In this document: piece after piece, positions 8,905 through 17,261 of the stretch
How positions within the stretch are numbered: position 1 is the first letter of the stretch
Layout: the number at the start of each line of letters is the position of its first letter
Source: Microvirga sp. VF16
Lineage (GTDB): Bacteria > Pseudomonadota > Alphaproteobacteria > Rhizobiales > Beijerinckiaceae
NCBI RefSeq assembly: GCF_016864375.1
Contig: NZ_CP069356.1
Span: 372,001 to 436,000 of the forward strand
Direction of reading: 5' to 3'
Length of the DNA: 64,000 bases
The notes under the pieces: model-generated
The model's input: the letters and a program-made list of their open reading frames with translations, nothing else
What the model was told of the DNA's origin: nothing
Database searches by the model: none
Program-made: the position numbers and the translations under genes

Positions 8905-9690
8905 ATGCCGGACCCGCTCGTCGCGAAGCTTCAGCAGTATGAACCACTGTCAAACCGAGACATGAACGCTCTCACAGCCCTCACGTCACGGGTAGTCGTC
9001 TGTAACAAGCGCAGCAATATTCTGCGAGAGGGAGACCCGTGCGAGACCATCTACCTCGTGCGGACGGGCTGGGCCTGCCGCCATACCATCCTTCCCGATG
9101 GCAAACGCCAGATCATCAGCTTCGTGATCCCGGGCGATTTGTGCAATGACCATGGTTTGCTGTCCAAACACATGGAGCACTGTATCGACACCCTGACGCC
9201 CTGCGAAATCGGGGTGATCTCGCCTCATCAGTTCCTTGATATGCTAAACCAGCATCCGCGCATCAGCCGCGCCCTCTACTGGAGCGGCCTCGTGACGGAG
9301 GCTATGCTGCGGGAGCGGATCGTCACCCTTGGACGGCGTAATGCGACCCAGCGCATCGCGCATCTGTTCTGTGAGTTGCTGTTGCGCCTCAATGCTGCAG
9401 GCCTTGCACAGAACCACAGATATGAACTGCCCCTCACACAGGGCGACATTGCCGACACACTCGGCCTCACCATCGTCCATGTCAATCGTGTGATCCAGAC
9501 CATGCGCACAATGGGCTTGATCAAGCTCAAGAGCCATGTGCTTGAGATTTCCAACTGGGACAGCCTGACGGCCTTGGGCAAGTTTGATCTTCGGCACGTG
9601 AACGGCCTCACCGGCAATGACGACCGGACCAGCACTGCACAACAGCTCCACTGGAGCCCTTGGCCTGAGGGCCTGGCATCGGTGCATTAA
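8905..9690 (+). CDS. Crp/Fnr-family transcriptional regulator
   Basis: The product has a cyclic-nucleotide-type effector domain (about residues 1-130: ILREGDPCETIYLVRTGWAC, then ISFVIPGDLCNDHGLL). A dimer helix and a Crp-type winged helix-turn-helix follow (LPLTQGDIADTLGLTIVHVN and RVIQTMRTMGLIKL). The start at ATG 8905 (MPDPLVAKLQQYEPL) is preferred to an upstream TTG at 8860. The N-terminus lacks the four-Cys pattern of true FNR, so it is not an obvious oxygen sensor. Such proteins are numerous in this order; the target is unknown. Confidence 0.9.
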   Translation: MPDPLVAKLQQYEPLSNRDMNALTALTSRVVVCNKRSNILREGDPCETIYLVRTGWACRHTILPDGKRQIISFVIPGDLCNDHGLLSKHMEHCIDTLTPCEIGVISPHQFLDMLNQHPRISRALYWSGLVTEAMLRERIVTLGRRNATQRIAHLFCELLLRLNAAGLAQNHRYELPLTQGDIADTLGLTIVHVNRVIQTMRTMGLIKLKSHVLEISNWDSLTALGKFDLRHVNGLTGNDDRTSTAQQLHWSPWPEGLASVH

Positions 9691-9739
9691 CCTTGGCAGT
9701 ATAACGAGGAGTGGCCAGTCGAGGAGCCGTCTTGTTGCC

Positions 9740-9872
9740 GGCGTTGTCACATCAAGCCAGTAACGGCCATTTTGGCCGTCAGCTCCGGTTGCCTTAGTCA
9801 TTGAAAACGCACAATCCGGTATTCGGCTGAGGCACAGTATAGGCAAGTTAAACTCGTTCATGTGACAACGCC
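9740..9872. repeat. 13-bp inverted repeats flanking about 107 bp
   Basis: GGCGTTGTCACAT at 9740-9752 is the exact reverse complement of 9860-9872. The right arm abuts an IS6 transposase fragment. The pair could be the ends of a very small insertion or chance pairing. Confidence 0.45.
9763..9779 (+). terminator. Hairpin downstream of the Crp/Fnr gene
   Basis: ACGGCCA, three T, TGGCCGT forms a perfect 7-bp stem 72 bases after the stop codon. No T-run follows, so it is at most a weak terminator. Confidence 0.3.
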
Positions 9873-10006
9873 CCGCCCAGAGAATGATCTCCGTCGTGAA
9901 CTGCCGCCCCTTGAACGAGTTCTTTTTCCTTGCTTCACCGCCTATCCCTCTCAACAGCCTTGTGTCGTCGCTCAGGTGAAGCGAGGCCAAAAGTTGCAAC
10001 AGGTCC
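9873..10006 (-). mobile_element. IS6-family left-end remnant
   Basis: Read on the minus strand, the segment begins with an IS6-type terminus (GGACCTGTTGCAAC) and encodes KKNSFKGRQFTTEIILWAGR. This matches the N-terminus of the transposases at 10841 and 54924 (NSFKGRQFTAEIILWAVRW). The match stops after about 20 codons at the 13-bp repeat arm. Confidence 0.7.
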
Positions 10007-10156
10007 TCGACGGGCATCCTTCTCTCAGCCTAACGACGCAGGCATTGCTTCAAGATAGATCAGCTGTGTCGATCTCGGGCAGTTTGCATTGCAAGCCAAA
10101 CTTATTGAGAGCGCCAGAGCAATGTGAGGAGGAGTATGCTGCACTGTCGTGCAAGT

Positions 10157-10315
10157 TTAACGGATTGCTTGTGGGTTGGCTCGAGACGAGACGGCCTGAG
10201 GCTGCGCCCCGCCCTGAGCCTTGATCGCAGGATCTTTGCGGTCCTTGAGGATGCTCATCGCTCGCTCGACGGTGTCTGAAACACGTTGGGCGTAGCCAGT
10301 CATTGGCAATCTCAT
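10157..10315 (-). CDS. Possible small protein, 52 residues
   Basis: An ATG at 10315, preceded by GAGAGGGAG at a normal distance, opens a 52-residue frame (MRLPMTGYAQRVSDTVERAM, then SILKDRKDPAIKAQGGAQPQ). It is basic and helical at the start, with no signal peptide and no recognised family. It lies in IS-rich DNA beside the 63-bp repeat. The ribosome site and composition favour it over the longer antisense frames, but no homology can be tested here. Confidence 0.4.
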   Translation of the reverse strand: MRLPMTGYAQRVSDTVERAMSILKDRKDPAIKAQGGAQPQAVSSRANPQAIR

Positions 10316-10539
10316 GGCTCATCTCCCTCTCTGCTTTCGACCTCGGCTGCGGGCGGTTCATGGACATATTCACAGACTCCCAAGAAGCTGGAGGCTGCTT
10401 GGCAGCCTCCAGCAAGTCGGGAGGAGCGTGGCCATGCGATGCACTGGAGAGAATGATCTCTGCGCAATGCGTCCCCTTCACCGAAATGCTGCCTGTGGAC
10501 GGTGGAGGATGGCTGACCGCAGGCGGAGCATGGGCGTCT

Positions 10540-10602
10540 GGCGCCTGACCGTCTTTCGTTTCTGCGACCATCCTTTGCGGAAAGTTCCGACAAAGTGGTG
10601 GG
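10540..10602 (-). repeat. Right copy of the 63-bp perfect inverted repeat
   Basis: This is the exact reverse complement of 8564-8626. Similarity continues leftwards to about 10480 (CCGCCTGCGGTCAGC and CCTCCACC blocks), without the extra 31 bases seen at the left copy. Confidence 0.9.
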
Positions 10603-10773
10603 TCCGCCCAGGAGGCAATGGCACAGGAAGAGCTGACGGATCGGCCTGATGGGCAGAAGGCATGGCTGTACATCCACTGCGGATGGTAGCCATAACGCTC
10701 GGACTGGCGTTGTGTTCGCTGCTCGCGAAAGACCCTCTGAGGCGACGGACAGCCGACCTTGGGCAGGTTTTGG

Positions 10774-11604
10774 GGATCTGTTGCAGCTTTGAAGCTTGCT
10801 CGGCCCGAGCTACGACAGGAGCGGGCTGAGAGCGCTGGTGGTGAAGCGAAATAACAAAAACCCGTTCAAGGGCCGGCAATTTACGGCGGTGGTCATCCTG
10901 TGGGCGGTGCGTTGGTACCTGCAATTCCCGATCAGCTATCGCGACCTTGAGTGCATGCTGGCGGATCGCGGTGTCCGCGTTGATCACACGACGTTGTTTC
11001 GCTGGATCCAGGCCTACGCTCCAGAGCTCGAGAAGCGCATCCGACCGCATCTGCGTCCAACGAACGGCTCATGGCGCGTGGATGAGACATATATTCGGGT
11101 CAAAGGCGAGTGGGTGTACCTGTACCGCGCCGTTGATGCGACCGGGCAGACAATCGACTTTCTGCTTTCGCCCCAGCGGGATGCCGCGGCAGCCCGACGG
11201 TTCTTCCGGAAAGCTCTGAAGCAGTCACATACAGGCAGTCCGCGGACCATCACGATCAACAAGAACGCCGCTTACCCCATCGCGACAAAAGCCATGAAGC
11301 GGGAGGGGCCGCTTTGGCGCTTTGCCAAAGTCCGGCAGGTGAAAATTCTGAATAATATCGTCGAGCAGGACCGCCGGCGCATCAAGCGCTTGGTCCGGCC
11401 AGGCTTGGGCTTCAAGAGCTTTCAAACTGCCTTGCAGTTGCCGGCTATGAGGTGAGGCGTGATCCGCAAGGGACAGGTTGTCAGTGCACCAGCGAATGAC
11501 ATAGGCGCGCAGCGCGATTTCATTGCCACCCTGTTCGGCGCAGCCGCGTAATTGCGTTCTTGTCCGGCCTTCGCTCGACCTATGTCGGGAGTTGCAATGG
11601 AACC
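10774..11604 (+). mobile_element. IS6-family insertion sequence (831 bp) with inactive transposase
   Basis: The ends are GGATCTGTTGCAGC (left) and GGTTCCATTGCAACTC (right, read inward), as in the better-preserved copy at 54856-55699. No 8-bp target duplication is seen at these ends. Confidence 0.8.
10841..11551 (+). pseudogene. IS6-family transposase with C-terminal frame disruption
   Basis: From a GTG at 10841 (VKRNNKNPFKGRQF) the protein follows the intact 238-residue copy at 54924 through the HTH, the first Asp (WRVDETYIRVKGEW), the second Asp region and the Glu-region equivalent (NNIVEQDRRRIKRLV). Near 11435 a 4-base deletion shifts the frame and a stop follows (ALQLPAMR). A further 2-base loss restores the frame, so the ancestral end is visible at 11551. 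About 30 C-terminal residues are lost. The His of EQDHRR in the intact copy is Arg here. Confidence 0.85.
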
Positions 11605-11961
11605 GACATTCCGGCGTGGTACCAGGGGTTCTGAGCGCAAACTCGAAGTATAGGCATTTTCATCGCTAGTTTGGCGCTAAGAGGCTGTGGATCTGATCAG
11701 AGGTGGATCTGACGATCGGAAAAGTTGAAACGATGTCGCCGAACCTCACACCGTTTGACATGCGACGGATCGAGATTGACCGCAGCCACGTTAAAGTCAT
11801 CTTCCGCATGCCACCTCCGGCGCTGAGATCTCAAGGCCGTCGGAACCTCACCCAGATCGAGAAACTTGGCACCATTGTACGGACGATCAACACCTCCACT
11901 TTGGCACAAAGGCCGCTGGGGGCGTCCACCCCACCGCAACCAATCGCGGGATCAAACAGAT
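11605..11961. other. Gap of IS debris without a supported gene
   Basis: An IS6-type terminal stretch (GTTCTGAGCGCAAACTCGAA, continuing GTATAGGCATTTT) begins at about 11638 and recurs near 40660-40700 and 49327. A frame from 11703 starting MDLTIGKVETMSPNLTPFDM may be the start of another transposase, but no family was recognised. Confidence 0.4.
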
Positions 11962-12107
11962 TGTTTCGTAAGAGACGACGCCGCGCGCTCGAGCAACATC
12001 TCCTCGACAAGCCGCAGGCTCAGCGGGAACCGGAAGTAAAGCCAAACCCCATGGGCGATGATCTGGGGCGGGAAGCGGTGGCGTTTGTGGCTGACAGGCT
12101 TGGCCAT
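11962..12107 (-). mobile_element. IS6-family transposase N-terminal remnant
   Basis: The minus strand from 12107 reads MAKPVSHKRHRFPPQIIAHG, then VWLYFRFPLSLRLVEEMLLE. This is nearly identical to the start of the transposase at 42462 (MTQPVSYKRHRFPPEIIAHA). A one-base insertion then shifts the frame (ERAASSLTKQSV instead of ERGxxVSYET), and similarity ends at about 11962. Confidence 0.8.
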
Positions 12108-12162
12108 GCCGCAGCTTTTAGGTCGCGTATTCCTCACCAAGAGGTACTGTGACATCCTCATC

Positions 12163-13593
12163 TCAGGTCGCCAGATAGCCGAAGATTGACTTGACCTCCA
12201 GAAACTCCTCGAAACCGAACCGGCCCCATTCTCGACCATTGCCGGACTGCTTGTATCCACCGAAGGCTGCGGCAGTGTCGCCGCGCGATCCATTCAGATG
12301 CACCATACCGGCGCGGATTCTGCGGGCGACGCGTCGGGCACGCTCGAGATTGCCCGACGTGACGTAGCTTGAAAGCCCATAGATGGTGTCATTGGCGATC
12401 CGGACGGCATCCTCCTCGTCCTTGTAGGGCAGGATGCTGAGAACGGGCCCGAAGATTTCCTCCTGCGCAATGCTCATGTCGTTCCGCACGTTGGCGAATA
12501 TGGTCGGCTGCACGTAGTAGCCTCGGTCGAGCCCCGAGGGACGTCCGGGGCCTCCGGTCACGAGAGTTGCGCCCTCCCTGATCCCCGCTTCGATGAGGCT
12601 CTGGATGCGATGGAACTGGACCTGGCTGACGACGGGCCCGATAGTGGTCGAGGCAGCCCTGGGGGCGCCGGCCACGGTTTCCTCGGCGACGCGCCTGGCG
12701 ATCTCCATCACCTCCTCCTGCCGATCGGCCGGGACGAGGAGGCGGGTCGGCGCGTTGCAGGATTGTCCGCTGTTGGCGAAGCAGGCTCGCGCGCCATGCG
12801 TGACCGCCGCGTCGAAATCCGCATCGTCCAGCAGGATGTTGGGAGATTTTCCGCCGAGTTCCTGATGCACCCGCTTCACGGTATCCGCGGCTGCCTTAGC
12901 GACCAGGATTCCCGTGCGGGTCGAACCCGTAAAGGACACCATGTCGATGTCGGGATGGCTCGCAAGGGCTTGGCCCGCGTTGGGACCATCTCCATTGACG
13001 AGGTTGAAGACACCCGGAGGCACGCCCGCATCGTGGAGGATTTCGGCGACGATGAGGGCAGACAGGGGCGCAACCTCGCTGGGCTTCAGCACCATGGTGC
13101 AACCGGCGGCGAGTGCCGGGCCGACCTTGCAGGCGATTTGGTTCAGCGGCCAGTTCCATGGCGTGATCAGGCCAACCACCCCGACAGGCTCGCGAGTGAT
13201 CAAAGTCGCGTTGATCGTCTCGTCGAACTGGTACGTCTTGAGAACCTCGATGGCACGCATCAGATGGCCGAGCCCGGCGGGCACATGCCGCTCGCGGGCA
13301 AAGGCGAGAGGGGCACCCATTTCCGTGGAAATGGCTTCTGCAAGGTCATCCGCGCGCTGCCGGTAGACCGCGACGATTCTGTCCAGAAGACTCAGGCGCT
13401 CCTCGCGAGTTGTCTCGGCGTAGGTTTCGAACGCGCGCCGCGCCGCGGCAACCGCCCGGTTCACATCGGTACGTCCGCCTACCGCGATGGTCGCGACCGG
13501 TTCCTCCGTCGCGGGATTGATGACATCGATGAGCCCTTGCTCAATCGGCGCGACCCATTGACCGTCGATGTAGAAGTGATGGTGAGACTGCAC
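12163..13593 (-). CDS. NAD(P)-dependent aldehyde dehydrogenase
   Basis: This 476-residue aldehyde dehydrogenase oxidises an aldehyde to the acid in the cytoplasm. Catalytic Cys279 is in FANSGQSCNAPTR and Glu245 in HQELGGKSPN; the cofactor-binding stretches PWNWPLNQIACKVGPALAAG and SFTGSTRTG are intact, and the length is normal. It lies 31 bases after the class III aminotransferase and almost certainly shares its mRNA. This pairing (transaminate a terminal amine, then oxidise the aldehyde) is typical of polyamine, GABA or beta-alanine-type routes. The exact substrate cannot be told from the sequence. Confidence 0.93.
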   Translation of the reverse strand: MQSHHHFYIDGQWVAPIEQGLIDVINPATEEPVATIAVGGRTDVNRAVAAARRAFETYAETTREERLSLLDRIVAVYRQRADDLAEAISTEMGAPLAFARERHVPAGLGHLMRAIEVLKTYQFDETINATLITREPVGVVGLITPWNWPLNQIACKVGPALAAGCTMVLKPSEVAPLSALIVAEILHDAGVPPGVFNLVNGDGPNAGQALASHPDIDMVSFTGSTRTGILVAKAAADTVKRVHQELGGKSPNILLDDADFDAAVTHGARACFANSGQSCNAPTRLLVPADRQEEVMEIARRVAEETVAGAPRAASTTIGPVVSQVQFHRIQSLIEAGIREGATLVTGGPGRPSGLDRGYYVQPTIFANVRNDMSIAQEEIFGPVLSILPYKDEEDAVRIANDTIYGLSSYVTSGNLERARRVARRIRAGMVHLNGSRGDTAAAFGGYKQSGNGREWGRFGFEEFLEVKSIFGYLAT

Positions 13594-13624
13594 GTGTCGT
13601 TCTCCGGCTCTGTGTCGGCAGGCG

Positions 13625-14968
13625 TCAGTTCATCTGTCGCAGTGCGAAGCGAATGCTCTCGACCGTCTGCTCGATCTGCTCTTCTGAAATGATCAGGGGC
13701 GGAGACAGGACGATGAGATCGCCCGATGCGCGCACGAGAACGCCTTGTTCATAGCATGTCTGGGCGCAAAGAGTTCCCCGTGCACCCGGCTCGCCGGCAC
13801 GGGACGACAGTTCCACCACGCCCAGCATGCCGATATTGCGGATATCCGCAATGTGAGGTTCGCCTTTCAGGCCGTGCAGGGCCTTCTCCCATAACGGAGC
13901 GATGGCTGCGGCCCGTTCGAAAAGGCCGAGATCCTTGTAGACGTCCAGTGTGGCAAGACCGGCCGCGCAGGCGAGGGGATGCCCGGAATAGGTGTAGCCA
14001 TGGAAGAGTTCGATCGTCTCCGGTGGGCCGTCCATGAAGGTATCGAACACGAAATCGCGGAGGAGGACGCCACCCATCGGCACCGCGCCATTGGTCATGC
14101 CCTTGGCGCAGGTGATGATGTCGGGTGTGACGCCAAGCGCCTGCGCCGCGAAGGGGCGTCCGAGTCGGCCAAACCCGGTGATGACCTCGTCAAAGATAAG
14201 AAGGATGCCATGCTTGCTGCAGATGGAACGCAGCCTGTCGAGATACTGCACCGGGGGCGGATAGACGCCGCCAGATCCGATCACGGGCTCCACGATCACG
14301 GCGGCGACGGTCGCCGGATCGTTGATCTGGAGGAGGCTGTCCAATTCATCTGCGTAATGCGCGCCGACTTCGGGCTGGCCGCGCGAGAAACCCATCGACG
14401 AGCGATCATAGGGAAGCGAGAGATGGGCGACATCGGGGAGGAGTGGGCCGAAATCCCGCTTGTGGCGTCCGATGCCGCCGACGGAGAGACCGCCGAAGCC
14501 CATGCCGTGATAGCCCTTGGCGCGTCCGATGAACTTAGTGCGCCCGGCATCGCCGCGCGCGCGGTGATAGCCGCGGGCGATCTTCAGTGCGCTGTCGACC
14601 GCTTCCGAACCGGAATTGGTGAAGAAGACATGGTCGAATCCGTCGGGCGCGATACCGGCGAGGCGGCCTGCGAGTTCGAACGTGGCGGGATGGCTCATCT
14701 TGAACGATGAGACGAAGTCGAGGCGGCCGGCGGCTTCACGGATGGCCTCGACGATGCGAGGCTGGGCGTGGCCCGCGTTGACGCACCAAAGCCCGGCCAT
14801 CGCGTCCAGAACCCGCCGGCCGTCCGCCGCGATATAGTGCATGCCTTCGGCGCCAACGAACATCATCGGGTTCGATCGGAACTGGCGCATGGCCGTGAAG
14901 GGAAGCCAGTGGGCATCACCCACGTCGTTGGCGAGCGGGCGGGCGGCTTTCTGGGGCAAGGCGGTCAT
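13625..14968 (-). CDS. Class III PLP aminotransferase (omega-amino acid/amine--pyruvate type)
   Basis: The 447-residue enzyme is a fold-type I, class III transaminase. The cofactor-binding Asp is at 260 (LLIFDEVITGFGRLG) and the Schiff-base Lys at 289 (TCAKGMTNGAVPMGG); the phosphate-binding turn is FFTNSGSEAVDSALK. The start at 14968 (MTALPQKAARPL) has GGAGC upstream; the frame is open further, but those residues are not typical. It moves the amino group of a terminal amine or omega-amino acid to an oxo-acid. The aldehyde dehydrogenase follows directly and a GntR gene precedes it, suggesting a regulator-enzyme operon. Confidence 0.93.
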   Translation of the reverse strand: MTALPQKAARPLANDVGDAHWLPFTAMRQFRSNPMMFVGAEGMHYIAADGRRVLDAMAGLWCVNAGHAQPRIVEAIREAAGRLDFVSSFKMSHPATFELAGRLAGIAPDGFDHVFFTNSGSEAVDSALKIARGYHRARGDAGRTKFIGRAKGYHGMGFGGLSVGGIGRHKRDFGPLLPDVAHLSLPYDRSSMGFSRGQPEVGAHYADELDSLLQINDPATVAAVIVEPVIGSGGVYPPPVQYLDRLRSICSKHGILLIFDEVITGFGRLGRPFAAQALGVTPDIITCAKGMTNGAVPMGGVLLRDFVFDTFMDGPPETIELFHGYTYSGHPLACAAGLATLDVYKDLGLFERAAAIAPLWEKALHGLKGEPHIADIRNIGMLGVVELSSRAGEPGARGTLCAQTCYEQGVLVRASGDLIVLSPPLIISEEQIEQTVESIRFALRQMN

Positions 14969-15024
14969 CTGAATGCTCCTGTCAAAGACAGATTTTGGGT
15001 GGCTCGATATGATTTTTGTGAAAT

Positions 15025-15035
15025 TGAAATACAAT
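15025..15035. promoter_or_regulatory. Possible GntR half-site
   Basis: TGAAATACAAT before the aminotransferase gene is an exact copy of 15966-15976 in the divergent promoter of the GntR gene. It may be a second, single half-site for the same regulator. Confidence 0.35.
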
Positions 15036-15041
15036 CACAGA

Positions 15042-15932
15042 TCAACGCGGGTCAGGATTGTCGCGAGATCGGACCAGACTGGCTCGCTCCAGGTGCCGCC
15101 GCATGAGCAGGGAGGCGATCTGCCGCTCATCCCGGGCCAAGTAATCGAGCATCTCCAGGTGTTCCCGGCAGTTCACGACGACGCGCTCGAAGCCGAACTT
15201 CCAGTCGTATTGCGAGAACCGCCGCAACTGGTTCTGATGACGGATCGCCGCATGGACGAACCGGTTGCCGGACGCCGCGGCGAGACCCTCGTGAAAGGCG
15301 GCGTTCATCTCGAAGAAAGCGACGCTGGATGCTTCATGCCAGCGACGCTCGAGGGTCTCGTCATGGAGCCGGCGCATGTGTTCGATCCAGGATGGCTCCA
15401 AACGGAAATCCGGCTCGAGGATGCCCATCGGCTCGACCATCATGCGGAAGCGGTAGCTTTCGTCACGGGTCGCCTTATCCCTGGCGCCCGTTAGGAAACG
15501 CCAGCCGTAGCCGGGCTTGCGCTCCACCATCTCGAGTTCGGCCAGGCGGGACAGGACCCGCTGCACCATGGGGCGGTTCAGGCCGTAGCGGCGCATGACC
15601 TCGACCTCGGAAATGTCCTGGGGGAGGGAGCCGCTTCTGTGGTCCCGGGCGATCCGCACAAGCCACTCCTCGTGCTCGTCGATCGAACCCGGAGCCGAGG
15701 CCTTTTCGGTCGGAGGAATGGCAATCAGCTCGACACCCCGATTCGGCCTGCGGGCCACGATGCCTTGATTTTCGAGATGCCGAAGGGCGCCCCGCACCGG
15801 AGTGCGGGACACCTCGAGCCGCCGCGCCAGACTGTTCTCGTTCAGCAGGTCTCCGACGGCGACGCCCTCCTCGTTGACGAGTTGGACGATGCGGTCGGCT
15901 AGATCCTGCTGCAAGCGGGTCGGTTGATGCAC
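15042..15932 (-). CDS. GntR-family regulator with FCD-type effector domain and an extra winged-helix segment
   Basis: The 296-residue protein starts at a GTG with AAGAGGA upstream. The first winged helix (about 8-70: LLNENSLARRLEVSRTPVRG, ALRHLENQGIVARRPNRGVE) is a standard GntR DNA-binding domain. A second winged-helix-like stretch follows (about 105-148: ISEVEVMRRYGLNRPMVQRV). The C-terminal helical region (FEMNAAFHEGLAAASGNRFV, ending RRHLERASLV) is FCD-like and binds a small effector. It is divergent from the C45 hydrolase and upstream of the aminotransferase operon, so it probably controls both. An 8-bp inverted repeat lies in the shared promoter. Confidence 0.9.
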   Translation of the reverse strand: MHQPTRLQQDLADRIVQLVNEEGVAVGDLLNENSLARRLEVSRTPVRGALRHLENQGIVARRPNRGVELIAIPPTEKASAPGSIDEHEEWLVRIARDHRSGSLPQDISEVEVMRRYGLNRPMVQRVLSRLAELEMVERKPGYGWRFLTGARDKATRDESYRFRMMVEPMGILEPDFRLEPSWIEHMRRLHDETLERRWHEASSVAFFEMNAAFHEGLAAASGNRFVHAAIRHQNQLRRFSQYDWKFGFERVVVNCREHLEMLDYLARDERQIASLLMRRHLERASLVRSRDNPDPR

Positions 15933-15948
15933 GCCGAATTTCCTCTTG

Positions 15949-15976
15949 ATTGTATTCCCTCCTGATGAAATACAAT
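15949..15976. promoter_or_regulatory. Candidate GntR operator between divergent genes
   Basis: ATTGTATT at 15949-15956 and AATACAAT at 15969-15976 form a perfect 8-bp inverted repeat with a 12-base spacer, in the 85-bp gap between the GntR gene and the C45 hydrolase. The position fits control of both promoters. Confidence 0.55.
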
Positions 15977-16017
15977 AGACCTGACGAAAACACCAGACTT
16001 ATTGAGAGGCTACCCCG

Positions 16018-17196
16018 ATGACACCGTCCTGCCCGCTCGTTGAAGTATCCGGCGGCCCCCGTGAACGGGGCCGCCAATATGGTGAGCAGGCGGCGGACCG
16101 GGTGCGCCTCGGGATCGAACATTATTCCAGTCAGCTTGGCCGCAACGACCTGACCTCCGACGGCATCAAGCAACTTGTGCAGCGGTTCGAGCCGACCATC
16201 GCCCGCTTCGATCCGACCTATCTCGAAGAGATGCGCGGGATTGCCGAAGGCGCCGGCGTGCCTTTCGAATCCGTCGTCCTCCTCAACGCGCGAACCGAGA
16301 TCCTCAAGCTCGCCCAGCGCCCGGCCGATGACCGGAATGTGCCGGATGACGATCCTGATGGCTGCACCGGCGTCGTCGCCATGCCGGGGGTCACCAAGGA
16401 AGGGCGCCTGATTCACGCCCAGAACTGGGACTGGAAGGTCGAATGCGCCGAAACTGCCGTCGTTCTCAAGATCAGGCGCGATGATGGCCCCGATATCCTG
16501 ACCTTCACGGAGGCGGGCGGTCTCGCCCGTTCAGGCTTCAATGCGGCCGGTATCGCCATCACGGCAAACTATCTGGAGACCGACCGGGATTATCGCCGGC
16601 TCGGTGTTCCCTTGGCGCTGATCCGACGGAAGGTTCTGGAGCAGAAGCAGCTGGCCGCCGCCATGCACGCGGTCTATACGACGCCGAAATCTGCCGCCAA
16701 CAACATGATCGTCAGCCAAGCCAATGGCATCGCCATCGATTTCGAATGCGCGCCTGACGAAACCTTCCAGATTCATCCGGAGCGGGGTCTCATCGTCCAC
16801 GCCAACCATTTCCAGAGCCCGATCGCTCTCTCGAAGCTGAAGGACACCGGCATCGCCAACACGCCCGACAGCCTCTATCGCGACCTTCGCGTGCGCGCGC
16901 TCATCGAACCGAGTCTCGGCAGCATCACGCGCGAGACCGTGAAGAACGCTCTCTTCGATGATTTCGAAACGCCCTGGTCGGTCTGCCGCCCGCCGCGCAA
17001 GAACCTCAGCAGCAATCTCAGCGCGACCGTCGCGATGATCGCAATGGAGCCCATGCTCGGCGTCATGGAAGTGGCGATGCTGCCGGCCCTCAACCGTACT
17101 TTCACGACGTACAAACTCGATATGGAGGTCCAGCGGCCAATCATTCAGGCCCAGCCCGGATCCGCCCAGGCCGCACCGATCGTGAAGGCCGTTTAA
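16018..17196 (+). CDS. C45-family autoproteolytic amide hydrolase / acyltransferase
   Basis: This 392-residue protein belongs to the Ntn-hydrolase group named after isopenicillin acyltransferase (peptidase family C45). The signature is a buried Gly-Cys where the chain cuts itself; here G115-C116 in PDGCTGVVAMPG, so Cys116 would become the N-terminal nucleophile. Other family features are the N-terminal GGPRERGRQYGEQ, the RTEIL segment, HAQNWDW and the later NMIVSQANG. Bacterial members usually hydrolyse linear amides rather than make penicillin. There is no signal peptide, so it acts in the cytoplasm on imported substrate. It is followed 65 bases later by a binding-protein gene and is divergent from a GntR regulator. 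Confidence 0.9.
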   Translation: MTPSCPLVEVSGGPRERGRQYGEQAADRVRLGIEHYSSQLGRNDLTSDGIKQLVQRFEPTIARFDPTYLEEMRGIAEGAGVPFESVVLLNARTEILKLAQRPADDRNVPDDDPDGCTGVVAMPGVTKEGRLIHAQNWDWKVECAETAVVLKIRRDDGPDILTFTEAGGLARSGFNAAGIAITANYLETDRDYRRLGVPLALIRRKVLEQKQLAAAMHAVYTTPKSAANNMIVSQANGIAIDFECAPDETFQIHPERGLIVHANHFQSPIALSKLKDTGIANTPDSLYRDLRVRALIEPSLGSITRETVKNALFDDFETPWSVCRPPRKNLSSNLSATVAMIAMEPMLGVMEVAMLPALNRTFTTYKLDMEVQRPIIQAQPGSAQAAPIVKAV

Positions 17197-17261
17197 GCAG
17201 CGACCAACAGCTGCCCTCGACGATAACAGAGCAGGAACCATCAAATGTTCGGAGGACTACG

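Noticed and set aside
10050..10673. Minus-strand 207-residue frame
   Set aside because: Its composition is Ser/Pro/His-rich with no domain, it runs through the 63-bp repeat, and it conflicts with a better small frame.
16018..17196. Penicillin biosynthesis as the role of the C45 protein
   Set aside because: No other beta-lactam biosynthetic gene is present, and bacterial members mostly hydrolyse amides.
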